Below are positions 35,746-46,939 of a stretch of DNA of 64,000 nt, one piece after another. The number at the start of each line of letters is the position of its first letter. Within the stretch, counting starts at the first letter, position 1. The position numbers and the translations under genes were made by a program. The notes under the pieces were generated by a model, which was not told the DNA's origin, did no database searches, and saw nothing but the letters and a program-made list of their open reading frames with translations. This DNA comes from Sabellastarte sp. h YS-2021 (lineage: Eukaryota; Annelida; Polychaeta; Sabellida; Sabellidae). Location: assembly GCA_964017235.1 (NCBI GenBank), contig OZ024938.1:58457816-58521815 (forward strand). The letters are read 5' to 3'.

Positions 35746-36782
35746 TGTTACATGCCATTTTGACCCCATCCGCCGTTTTAAATGGCAGTCCGCCATTTTA
35801 AACAGCAGGCTGCCATTTTAAGTGGCCCAGCCAAATAGATACCAACAATACATACTTCATATATGTATGCAATAGTGACATAAGTACCAACTGACTTTTG
35901 TATGTCATCCAGCCACAATTCAAGAGAACAGCCATTCTACTGCTTGATGCAATTGCAATTAACAGCCCTCCTTTGTACATTACTTATTTATACAAATTTG
36001 CATTTCATTAAAGTTGTCCTTAGGAAAAAACTCACTGCTATGGTGTTTGAAGTACACACATTCTAAATGCTTGAAATTCATACTTTTGTGAACTGACATA
36101 TGATTTGTACATCAATAGGGGTAAATCTTATAAACTGATTATCTTTCCCTGTGAACTAATCAACAGAAAAGGGTATGGCTTCCACAAATTCAATCCATTA
36201 TGTTAAATCCAACTTACATATAAGACAATACATCAGAAAGTAATCCTACATGAAAAGAATGGCTTTCCACTGGCTAGTCTTTTCATAACAGTGTGGAAGT
36301 CATCCCTATTGTACTGATTTGTTAACTATTATTCAAGTGATTATTTAATTGGATTTGTCCCTATTGTTAGGGTATCACAAAATTAGCTATGGCTGATACT
36401 ATGATTGACTTGATAGTGTTAAAGCTGTTTGAATGAAAATTCAAAATTGCTATATCTTGATATAATTATATTGCTGCTACTTAACATTTCACTTTTTAAA
36501 TTTTAAGCTTAAATGACAAATAATTGATAAAAAAGTAATTACATAATTGTCATGAAACATTAAACTTGTATCCCACAGAAGACAAACAATAATTCAATAG
36601 TTGACAAAGTAATAGCTAGAAAAAGAGTTAAAATGGCTGAGAGCTGGAGACCGCCATTTTAAATGGCTCAGCCATTTACAACCTCTTATTTAAGCCTAGT
36701 GGGTGTAAATGGCAGGGCCTGCCATTTAAAACGGCGGGCCCCGCCGTTTTAAACGGCTTGGGGGTCAAAACGGCAGTGAACA
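35746..36782 (+). mobile_element. Family C element (inner), exact TACA duplication
   Basis: It runs from TGTTACATGCCATTTTGACC to GTCAAAACGGCAGTGAACA, flanked by TACA at 35742-35745 and 36783-36786. The left array holds CCGCCGTTTTAAATGGC and the right array holds the full set of C hairpins (36640-36782). The interior (35840-36630) is noncoding. It matches the interior of the reversed copy at 40600-41250 and 43545-43640 over nearly its whole length. Confidence 0.9.
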
Positions 36783-37881
36783 TACATACTCTAGTGTTTG
36801 AAGTATGTCTGTTGGAGGGTTTTAATCATGAAACTGAATATAACCATGCCAGTTTATTTAAATACTGAAATTTCAATTATACAGTATATCTTTGCGAAAT
36901 ATTATTTAAGATTTCTTGTGCATATCTTATCTGAATATTTGATAACATGTATTAGCACAATTGATAATTTGCACACATAGTTTTTATTTTTGAAATTAAA
37001 ATGACATTGTTTACTTATTTTTCTACTTATTTTTTCTTTAACTGATTATGCATTAATAGGATTAGTCTCAATTCCTTTATTGTTCCAAGACTCTGTCTTA
37101 GTTAATCTGACAATTGGAGGGTCATTAAGTCATAAGGTGTCTATTGTTCAGCCACTGCTTTCAACTTGATTTGTTTCACTTGTGGCTAGTGATAAAGCAA
37201 CTGGATTAGACCATGATATATCTATTGTTTCAACATTCCTTTTAAGTTTATTTGTTTGACTATGTGTTTGATGTTGATTTGTTTCACTTTATGATTTGGG
37301 GTATTCCCTATTGTGTACTTCACCCACCCAAGTGAAATCATTCCAATGAAAGGCAATGAAATCAACATCAAAGGACCATTTTAATGCCTATAAAGACTCA
37401 GGAAACACAATTCATTTTAGATTATTAAACACTTTTTGTTGAGGTGAGATAAGATTAGCATATTTATATAAAATAAAAAAGTACAAAGTACTCATAAAAC
37501 AATGTTAATGTAACCTTTTTCATGAAAAATAATTTCCTTGTAAATAGTTTATATTATATTCAGCACAAAAAACATTCTTGAATTTTGTTATTTTAAGTTG
37601 GGCTGATAAGGTTAAAATGGCTGGGACCTGGAGTCCGCCATTTTAAATGGCTCAGCCATTTACAACCCCTTATATAAACCTGGTGGATGTAAATGGCAGG
37701 GCCTGCCATTTAAAACGGCGGACCCCGCCGTTTAAAACAGCTTGGGGGTCAAAACGGCAGTGAACATAATCACAAGGTTCTGTACTGTAAACTGTCGACC
37801 ATCGGTAAGCAACTGCCAACTTTCCAAAATAAGGTCTGGGGTTTGAACCCATGCCCTGAGAGGTGGGGGTGAGTGTGTTAC

Positions 37882-38506
37882 TGTTAGGTCTCAAATCGCG
37901 ATCGGGAACACCCCGAGATTGTCCTTGCACAAGCAAAAGATATTGAGGAAAACATCTCGAGATTGTGCAGAACACGTTGAGTTTGGGCTGCTGAAACTTA
38001 AGATGGATTTCTCAACAATACCACTTTGTTTGAATCTTGGAAAATTATTATATCAAACTTTGCAAATATAGTTAATAGAAAATTCTTTGATAACCAAATC
38101 AATAGGTTTTGTTTTGATTGTGATGTACTTCCCTAGATTATGAATTGAACTTGTACAATTGTAGGTTGATTGGGGAGCTCTTTAATTAAAGATTCTAGTT
38201 TGTGTGATGTGATTCCCTTAGATCGGGAATTGAGACTTCTATAATTGTTGGTGTGTTGTCAAAAGTCCACCTTTAGGAGAAATATTGTTTCTTTTATAGC
38301 ACTTAATCCTCATACTAACCTCCACGTCATGATGACATTGGATCACAACTGATTAGCAAATCACAGCCCCAGATCAATATCTTGAGTTTGTGCTGCCCAA
38401 TCTAAAGATGGGACCCCCCATCTCGAGTTGTTTGCCTTAACTCAAGATCTTGAGTTTGTGCAAGGGCAATCTCGAGACCTTCCCGATCGTGAGTTGGTGA
38501 TCAACA
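37882..38506. mobile_element. Family D element, copy 2, exact TTAC duplication
   Basis: It starts TGTTAGGTCTCAAATCGCGA and its right end is an inverse ending AACA at 38506. TTAC flanks it at 37878-37881 and 38507-38510. CTCGAGAT and related blocks fill both arms. The interior shares TTGTTGGTGTGTTG with copy 1 (near 5958). It interrupts the tRNA-like head of the SINE-A copy between box B and box A. Confidence 0.9.
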
Positions 38507-38575
38507 TTACTACAGTGCCACCGTGGCCTTATTGTGTTAGTCAAAGACAATTATGTAATTCATTCCCTGGATTTT

Positions 38576-38750
38576 GTACATGCTACTTGCTATTTCAAAA
38601 CCTTTGGCCATTATTAAACGGCCATGGCCGTTTGATATCTTTGCAAGGTTTAGAAATGGCTTGGATGTTTTGAAACGGCCAAATGATAGATTTGGCCGTT
38701 TTGAAACGGCCACCTATTCCTCTTGGCCGTTTTGATACCTCACCAGTTTG
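38576..38750 (+). mobile_element. Family I terminal array
   Basis: It starts TGTACATGCTACTTGCTATT and has several GGCCGTTTTGAAACGGCC-type palindromes to about 38740. The same start (GCTACTTGC) is seen in reverse at 4790-4815 and again at 45970-45990. The opposite end is not identified; element E lies within the downstream region. Confidence 0.6.
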
Positions 38751-38927
38751 ACATTGGAGGACAGGTTTATTCTGTTGCTTTTAAGTGTAACAGTTGTAAT
38801 ACAATAAAAACTTATGTATTTATTAGAACAGCATTTGATTTATTGTGAAACATATATCGAACAGAACATATAACAACATTTATTAGTGCATACAAAAACT
38901 TTTACTTACATACACCAACTGTATACC

Positions 38928-39810
38928 TGTTGGGCGCAAAGTACTGATCCGCACAATCTGGAGATGGTACTTGCACGATCTCGTCATAAAATAATCGCGC
39001 CCATCTCGAGATTGCTCAAACAATCTCGAGATGGAGCTGCTCCAACTCACAATAATTTAGAATAATAGAGAATAGAGAATAGAATAGAGAGGCCACAACT
39101 AATCTAAGAAAACTAGAAAAAACTAAGAAGCCACATGTAATTCAATTAGCATGTTACAATAAAGGGGTTAATCAGGGGTCATAAAGTGAATTAATTGCAA
39201 TGGAGAAGCCACATCTAATTCAATTGGGTTATAACATGAAGCAGTTATAAAGAAGCTACATGTCATCCAATAACTGGCTACAATAAAGGGTTTCATAAGG
39301 GTCAGTAAGTGAATTAATTGCAAAGAGAGAAGCCACATCTAATCCAGTTATCAGGCTTGTAGCCTACCCTTGGAATTGTAGTGGTTTCATTTTCATTTCA
39401 GCCCATGTAAGGCTATATAAGTCCCCCATACTGATATATGTTTATAATATATTTGCAATATGTTATTCTAATTCTAATTGGACTTTTATAGCGCTTAATC
39501 TCGCCAATTCAAAGGGGACTCTAAGGCATAATATGTTTGTTTAATGTTCTGTAATATGTCTATTTCCTGTTTTAATGATTTAATATCCATTTTTGTACAA
39601 ACCTGTTTTAGACTAAATTCAAATGTCATAATAAAGTGTGTTTTAAAAATCAGCCAATTATTGGCCACCTCAAAAATAAACACAGCCAATCAAATCAAGA
39701 TTGTGTGATAGAAATCATTGTGAGTTGGAGCAGCTCAATCTCACAATCTCGAGATGGGCGCGCGCTCTTTTGATGACGAGATCGCGCAAATCGGTAGTTC
39801 GCGCCCAACA
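38928..39810. mobile_element. Family E element, exact TACC duplication
   Basis: It starts TGTTGGGCGC and ends GCGCCCAACA, flanked by TACC at 38924-38927 and 39811-39814. The arms of about 125 bp share CTCGAGATTG, GATCTCGTCAT and GAGCTGCTCCAACTCACAAT. It is related to family D by its CTCGAGAT words but distinct in sequence. The interior (39060-39690) is noncoding and includes a LINE/SINE-like 3' tail on the minus strand at about 39465-39540 (GAGATTAAGCGCTATAAAAG). Confidence 0.9.
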
Positions 39811-39814
39811 TACC

Positions 39815-40432
39815 CAATTAACACATGATAAAATTAAATACATTCAACATCAAGAGATATCTTCTAAAGTAATAATAATAACAAATCATTACAATTGTAT
39901 GTCAGTATTAACTGAGTAAGATTAAGTAAAGAATGTGCCAAAAAGGGAAATCAGATAGCACTGAAATAAGAAATTATATTGAGCAAATGTATTCTAGCTC
40001 ATCTACTATAATTCTTTCAAAAGTCAAACAATAAATCCCTCCTTTGTTGATCATCCTGTTATGTGAATTAGTTTAACCTTTAACACCAGTCCCTTTAAAT
40101 AGCCCACTAATATTTAAGTGAAACAAATCAACATCAAAAGAGAGCTGTGACAATAGGAATAAATCCAATTAAGCGCTTATGACAAAATCAACATCACAAA
40201 GTTAATATTTATCATGGCTTCTTTATGGCTTATTAATTAATCGGGCAAGTCAAGCAAACAGGTTCAAATATACAGCACCTTCATGCAGATAGAGCAATGA
40301 GATAGATAATTTTTATGATTCAGACTTTGTGTTATACAACAACAAAATACAATTCACATAATATAATTTTCCTATCACCCAGCCACATAGACTTACAAAT
40401 CAGTTTAATTCAAACATTAAATATCAAGTATG
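39815..40432. other. AT-rich DNA between elements
   Basis: It may be part of the family I body. It contains phrases such as AATAGGAATAAATCCAATTA and AAACAAATCAACATCA that recur in C bodies, but no end is visible. Confidence 0.35.
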
Positions 40433-41253
40433 TGTTCACTGCCGTTTTAACCCCCAAGCCGCTTAAAATGGTGAGAGCCCGCTGTTTTAAATGGCAGACC
40501 CTGCCATTTACATTCACTAGGTTTAAGTAAGGGTTCTAAATGGCTGAGCCATTTAAAACGGCAGACTGCAGCACCCAGCCATTTTAACCTTTTTCTTCCT
40601 GTAACTATTTGTTAGTTATTTGATCATTGTTTGAGTTTTGTGGGATATACGTTTAATGTTTCATGAAAATTAGTTAATTTTCTTCTATTATTTGTCATTA
40701 GGCTTACAAACTGAAAAAGAAATGAAATATTAAATAGCATTACAATTATATCGATATGTAGTAGTCATATTCAAATAACTTTAACAATACCAAGTCAGTT
40801 GTTTCTGTCAAAGCTAACTTTGTGATAATCTAACAATAGGGACAAATCTAATTAAGTGATCACTTAAATAATGGTGAACAAATCAACAGAATAGGGATGA
40901 CTTCCATTCTGTTAGGAAAAGACTGGTCAGTGGAAAGCCATTATTTTCATGTAGGATTATTTTCTTATGTATTGTCTAATACGTAGGCTGCATTTAACAT
41001 AATGGATTGAATTTGAGAAGCCATGCCTTCTTCTGGTGATTATTTCACAGGGAAAGATAACCAGTTTTTACCCCACTTTAATGTACAAATCACAGGACAA
41101 TTCACAAAAGGATCAATTTCAAACTGTAGAATATGGGTACTTCAAACACCTGAACAGTGAGTTTTTTCCAAAGGACAACCTTAATCAATTGCAAAGGTGT
41201 ATAAACAAGAAATGTACCAAGGAAGGCTATAAATTGCAAGTATACTACATGTT

Positions 41254-43540
41254 TGTTACATGCCATTTTGACCCCTTCAAAATGGTATTGTTTGATATTG
41301 TTTACTTATTTTTCTAGTTATTTTTCTTTACCTGATTATGCATTGGAAGGATTAGTTTTAGTTCCTTTATTGTTCCAAGACTCTGTGTCAGTTAATCTGA
41401 CAATGGGAAGGTCCTTAAGTCATAAGCTGTCTATTGTTCACCCACTGCTTTGAACTTAATTTGTTTTACTTGTGGCTAGTGATAAGACAACTGGATTAGA
41501 CCATGGTTATATCTATTGTTTCAACTTTCCTTTTAAGTTGATTTGTTTGACTATGTGTTTGACTTGGTAATGGGATTGGTCTTAGATTTGCCTTTTGTGC
41601 TAGCATTTTTTTGAACTTGATTTCTTTCACCTCTTGTTGAGTGACTAGGCAACAGGACTAATAAGGCATTGTTGTAAGACTCTGTTAAAGTGTTTTGGGG
41701 GTGATACGTTACATGTTTACATGTTTGTAAACCAAATAATTAATTTAATCATAATTTTCCAATGTTTAACATTAAGTTCTTAAATGGACATTTACCCATA
41801 TAACCTATTGGAAAACATCAATTTTATATGCAATGTATATTTCATCAATTTTGTGCATCAATGTGTTGTTTGACTAAATTCATCAAATTAAGTTGTTGAT
41901 TGACTTACATTTTCCAGTAATTAGTGTAATGTAAAAAGGTAACTCTATAATTCTTTGTTAAAGTCAAAATATATAATCAGGCTTACCATAAACTTCCCCC
42001 TCATGGGTTTGATAGAATTAAGCCCCATTACATTTAGAGATTACTTTGATGTTGCTTTGTTTCACTTTATGATTTGGGGTATTCCCTATTGTACTTCCCC
42101 CACCCAAGTGAAACAAATCAACATCAATACAATGTTGAAACAATAGGCACAAATCCCATTAAGAAATCATTCCAATGAAGGGCAATGAAATCAACATCAA
42201 AGGATCATCTTAATGCCTAAAAAGACACAGGAAACACAATTCATTTTAGATTATTAAACACTTTTTGCTGAGGTGAGATATGGTTCAGTTGTTTCAACTG
42301 ATTTCAGTTTGATGTTATTGGGATCATACCTCTGTGAATTAACTTATGTAGCAATTGACTGTGAATTTGGTATTTGGCTAATTGTTGAAGTTTTACTGTA
42401 TTTTAGTTATGTTGGTCCTAGTATATGGACATGTGAGTTGTTAATATGGGTGACCTGGCCACCCTTGGTGCACTCATGAGTGATTTTATGCAAATTAGGT
42501 GGATGTGAAGGTTGATTGAAAGTGAGTGATTTTATGTCAAAAATTCAGTTATATTTAGAATGCAGGCCTTGGTGCTGTCTGGGCTAGTGTATAAAAGTTG
42601 GTGTAGTTTTTAAAATATTGTGCCTTTCTGATATATGGGCGATGATTACCCGCCCACCCATACCCTCTTTTAAATAATATGGGTCCCAGCCCATTTATGT
42701 ACTACCTTCATTCATTATTTCTATTTGATTGCCTGTGTAAGGGGCTTGTACCCTTTATTTCTACCTTGTTGTGTATTGTTGTTACTAAAATTACTAATAA
42801 ATGTTTGGTAGTAATAAATGGCACAAAATATATGATCTTGTTTTTGTGAATTGACTCTTGGGGTTGCTTTGGTTTGGCTCACATCACTCTATCTTACTCC
42901 TTCCCTTCAAGTTGTAATTAGTAGTCACCTTGACCTGTATTTGACCTTTCATGGGATGGCCATGTAAGAGGCGAGTTTTGTTTCAAGATTCTTCACTGTA
43001 GTTCAGTGCTGGAATCTTTCCACCATTTCATTATGCATCTAAATGCAGGTGCATGTTTAACTCCATTATTATCATTAGCCCATATACTGAATCAATGGCC
43101 ATAGGGGTTGGGTTCAACTCCACAATTGTCTTGCCTATTCTCTGCATTGAGTTTAAGTATATCACTAATATGGGGTCAAGTCTGACCAAGAACATGTAGG
43201 ACTGAGTTAAACATATTTATATAAAATAAAAAAGAAGTATAAAGTACTTCTATACACGGAATTGTTAAGTTCATCTATGTTAATGTCACTTTTTCATGAA
43301 AAATAATTTCCTTGTAAATATTTTATACTATATTCAGCACAAAAAAGCATTATTGAATTTTGTTATCTTAAGTTTGGTTGATAAGGTTAAAATGGCAGGG
43401 ACCTGGAGTCCGCCATTTTAAATGGCTCAGCCATTTACAACCCCTTACTTAAACCATGTGAATGTAAATGGCAGGGCCTGCCATTTAAAACGGTGGACCC
43501 GCTGTTTAAAACGGCTTGCGGATCAAAACGGCAGTGAACA
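41254..43540 (+). mobile_element. Family C element nested in the reversed C copy
   Basis: It starts TGTTACATGCCATTTTGACC at 41254, has lost most of the left array, and ends with the full right array (43385-43540). Its body is the long type that is also seen at 36790-37610. It contains a retroelement terminal-repeat-like insertion at 42281-43208. No clear target duplication is seen. Confidence 0.75.
42281..43208 (+). mobile_element. Retroelement terminal-repeat-like segment (fossil)
   Basis: The first 370 bp (42281-42648) match 54312-54685, the segment that precedes the DIRS-like relic. Shared words are TGGTTCAGTTG, TTATTGGGATCATAC and the promoter-like GTATAAAAGT. An AATAAA word lies further right. 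The segment interrupts the body of a C element between AGGTGAGATA and ATATTTATATAAAAT. It may be a solo terminal repeat of the same retroelement family. It is an old fossil with no coding capacity. Confidence 0.5.
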
Positions 43541-43729
43541 TATCAATCAGTAGAATACTTGTTCTCTTAAAATGTGGCTGGGTGGAACTCAAAAGTCAGT
43601 TGTTCCTGTTATTTAGTTGGCTCTGCCATTTAATACGACAGCCTGTCATTTAAAACAGCGGACTGCCATTTGAAACTGCAGACTGCCATTTTCAATGGCG
43701 GATGGGGTCAAAATGGCATGTAACAATAC

Positions 43730-45490
43730 CATCAGGATTTATTGCTTACCCATGCCCCTTGCTTACCCATCCTCTTCCACCCATGAAACGAGCTTATATA
43801 ACATGACCTTTCTAATGTTTTGAAAGGAACATTAAACATGAACAAATTTCAATTCTCAATTAGAATTAGCTGCAATATGTTACATAATGAAATATCTTGA
43901 AACCTGTAATACTGAGAAGCTTTGCATTTTATTACAAAGTAAAGATGCTTACTAGACGTGTCTTGCTACTTTCCATTGGCCTTTATCTGTGACCTCATGT
44001 ATTTTGACTTTTTGACTATGTAGAAATCTCAGTAGCCCAAAAGCCAAGCCAGATCCAAAAGAAGAAATATTTTATTTGTACTGACACAAGTTTTAAATTA
44101 AAAGGGGTGACCGTGAAAGAAAAGATTGTTACAAGATAGAATAAGGGTACCAAAACCAAGCATTATTAAAGATTAACAACAAATGAAACTTAAGGTAACC
44201 TTGACATTACATACATTACTGAGATTAACAAATGTTAAACATAAGGTCAGTCTAAAGATTAGTTCATGGTTTATTTATAGTTGGTATCCTTAGAATTAGT
44301 GTTTATTTGATACATGAATTGTACACGAACATTTTTGAAAAAAAAAATGCAGCAAGAAGGACTGGTAAAAAGTACTACATTAGCAAGTTAATGTACAGTG
44401 CCTCAAGTTACAGTTAAGGTCTCAAGAGGGCCTTGCTTTATGTATGTAAGTAATAAAAAATCCACGATCCACAGTATATTTTATTATAGGTTTAAGATAG
44501 GTTCAGGATGTGTTCCTGATGCAGAAGATATTTTCTTTATAGATACCATATTGGCATTGTCATTACCTCAGAAAATCTTTGGGTAGGTTTGCGATAGTTT
44601 CCCGAACCATCTGACTGGTTTACAAGTCTCTGAAGATGAAACAGATAGATTTACTTTAATATGAATCACTTTAATATGGAAAAGATTGCTGTGCAAGTGT
44701 AGCAGAGACTTAAGATCACTGTTAGATTAACAAGATGACAATACGGTTGGTGTATGATGTGATAAATCTGATAAGGACTGGGAAAGAATGCATAATGTCA
44801 AATGGTTTGAAATTCTTGTAAACTGTTCCTGATGGACTCGAGAGTGGTGTACTCCTAAACCTATTGGGACATTCTATATTTTCCGTAAACCGGAAGTGTG
44901 CATGATGGATTTAAGGTCATGCAGATGTATCAGATTCAGTTCCTGATTCCACAAATTTCACAATCAGGAGCAAGGTTTACAAAGTTAGCATTTGTGCAAG
45001 TGAAAAACAAGGGAATTAAAAGATAATAACTTTGTCCGTGTCGTACTTCAAACCAAAGAGCACCCATGTTGACACTTTGAACTACAATGCACTAATTCAA
45101 GTTATCTACACTTACAGGAGGACAATGTAAAACTGAAGAGATGGAATGTTTGAGCACCATATGACACAGTAAGCCCTGGGGAGTTAAATTTGCTATCACT
45201 TGGGAGTTTGAGAGGTGCCTTAAATCAGGCTTTGGGTCAAGTACATGGGGCCAAGTACAAGTTTGGGGGGGGATTCTATCGCAATACCTGTGACCTTGGT
45301 TTGTGTAACTCATCAAGCTCAGATTAATCACAGTATTCTGTAAATTATCATGTTAACAGTGTTTACTTTACGAAACTTTGTAAATTATTAGAGTATTATT
45401 ATATGTTAACAGTGTGCATTTTACAAGAAACTTTCCAAATAAATAATTTCCATTTTGTATTATATTTCTTTTCTTGTTGGTCCCCAGGGG
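43730..45490. other. No gene recognised
   Basis: AT-rich and moderately unique, with short frames only. Nothing can be assigned. Confidence 0.4.
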
Positions 45491-45495
45491 AATGG

Positions 45496-45632
45496 AAGTA
45501 CTTTGGCAAGTTGCAAGTACAAGTACTTATGTCAAGACTCAAGTCCAAGTACTTTGAAAAGTTGCAGGCACTTGTGGGTCAAGACTCAAGCACAAGTACA
45601 TCGAAAAATTGCAAGTACAAGTACTTTTATAG
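45496..45632 (+). repeat. Tandem repeat of about 50 bp built on CAAGTACAAGTACTT
   Basis: Units start near 45496, 45547 and 45594. Each begins AAGTAC and contains AAGTTGCA, then TCAAGACTCAAG. Within each unit the short words CAAGTACAAGTACTT are themselves nearly palindromic. Confidence 0.7.
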
Positions 45633-45964
45633 TGTACGACCTGAAAATATTATAACTAGATCTTCACTTTATATTAAAAATTAATTATTTATTGAGACAT
45701 GCTATTTAAAACAAACATTCAAGGAACACCGGTGAACTAAAATATGCTCCATTTTTTTTTCTTGTTACACTTAATAAACATGAGTCTTTCAAAGATTTTC
45801 TCTGCGTGTGAACACTTGAATGCATTAAAATCCTGTCTTGTAATACTAAAACGTCAGACTTGAAAAGATCCTCTTGGACATTACTGTCCTTGGTATTGAA
45901 AGATACCATTTGGAATGACATATGTACGGCCAATTGTATTGTGTGAAAAGCCAAAGCAGGTATA

Positions 45965-46100
45965 CTAAACGTTACTTGCTACTTTGATACCAATTGCTGT
46001 TTCACAACCTCAGACAGGTTTTTATATGGCTTGGCCATTTTGAAGTGGCAAAAAGAATCTTTTGGCCATTTCAATACCATCATTTTTCAGATGGAGTCAA
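45965..46100 (+). mobile_element. Family I array upstream of the integrase relic
   Basis: It begins GTTACTTGCTACTTTGATAC and holds TTGGCCATTTTGAAGTGGC and TTTTGGCCATTTCAATACC. It has the same order and orientation as 38576-38745. It lies 60 bp before the first coding remains of the integrase element, so it may be the left end of that element or an older neighbour. Confidence 0.45.
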
Positions 46101-46939
46101 CCCATGGCAGCGTGTAAAGTGAAAAATAAAGCTATGCAACATGTCAAGGTGTAAAGATTAAAATGTTTTGTGAAAATATTTGTTGGATACAGCATTTATT
46201 AGCACATGTTAAAGAAATTATAGAACAGAGAAATTTAAGATGTAAAAAACTTCAGAGCATATTTATAACTAACACCAAACCAACGGTATCACATTCTTTT
46301 TCCCCTAAAGTCAAAATCAGCAACAGAAGTTGCAATCATGATCCAAGAAAGAGTATTTGCATATTTAGGTTTGCCAAAGATTTTCCATTCTGACAGTGGG
46401 CGAGAGTTTGTTAATGAAATCCTTACGAGGCTTTTTGAAATGTGTGGAGGGGATACTCTTTTTGTAAATGGAAGACCAAGGCATTCTCAATCCCAGGGCT
46501 GTGTTGAGAGGGGGAGCAGAACTATTCAGAGTAAAATTGGAAAACTAATTCAAGTCTCCAATTCAAAAGCGGTGAGTGAGATGATCAATGACCTTGCAGC
46601 TGAAGATATCCAAGATGGAGAGACATACACTTGGGCATCATGGCTACCAAAAATTATGTATGCTTTAAATAGTTAGATGTCAGAAACCACCAAAACCAGC
46701 CCTTATAAACTTGTATTTGGACAAAAGGCATGTGGTAATGAGTTCCCAGGTGCTAAAACTGGTGTTGTGCATGAAGAAGATGTCACTTCTGCATTTGCCC
46801 CTGTTCCTCCTGTACCGGCACCAAGAAAAAAGAAACCTGTGCCTCTTCCACAAGTGGTATCTGACTTGGATGATGACTTTATGCCGGTTCCACCACCCAG
46901 AAAGAGAAAAAGGGAGATGTCTGCAGATAAACTAATCAC

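Larger units (their letters stand above)
33936..37766 (+). mobile_element. Family C element (outer), inserted in SINE-A
   Basis: It starts TGTTACATGCCATTTTGACC and ends GGTCAAAACGGCAGTGAACA. The left array has GCCGTTTTAAACGGC and GCCATTTTAAACGGC hairpins. The right array (37613-37766) has GCCATTTTAAATGGC, a GGCAGGGCCTGCC hairpin and CGGCGGACCCCGCCG. Its body 36790-37610 matches 41290-43390. It has taken in an F element (34027-35512) and a second C element (35746-36782). The flanks ATAT and TAAT do not give a clean 4-bp duplication, and part of the SINE is lost at this site. Confidence 0.8.
33882..38529 (-). repeat. SINE-A copy split into three by later insertions
   Basis: The pieces are 33882-33935 (3' tail: TTTATTTAGG, ACGTCACTTTCAACACTGTA), 37767-37881 (GTTCTGTACTGTAAACTG, box B GGGGTTTGAACCC) and 38507-38529 (CAGTGCCACCGTGGCC, box A). 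Read on the minus strand they are in order. The flanks TATTGTGCCAGTCAA (33867-33881) and TATTGTGTTAGTCAA (38530-38544) form a 15-bp target duplication with two mismatches. This shows that the whole 4.6-kb block is one SINE plus later arrivals. About 45 bp of SINE are missing at the first break. Confidence 0.85.
40433..43725 (-). mobile_element. Family C element, reversed, split by another C element
   Basis: The right-type end begins at 40433 (TGTTCACTGCCGTTTTAACC) and the left-type end closes at 43725 (GGTCAAAATGGCATGTAACA). The interior 40600-41250 and 43545-43640, read on the minus strand, follows the inner C copy at 35746-36782 in order. A landmark is CAACTGACTTTTG at both 43595 (reverse) and 35890. 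The flanks TATG and ATAC give no clear 4-bp duplication, so this may be an older copy. Confidence 0.75.

Noticed and set aside
33936-37766. 4-bp target duplication for the outer C copy
   Set aside because: The flanks ATAT and TAAT do not match well, and part of the SINE is missing, so no duplication is claimed.
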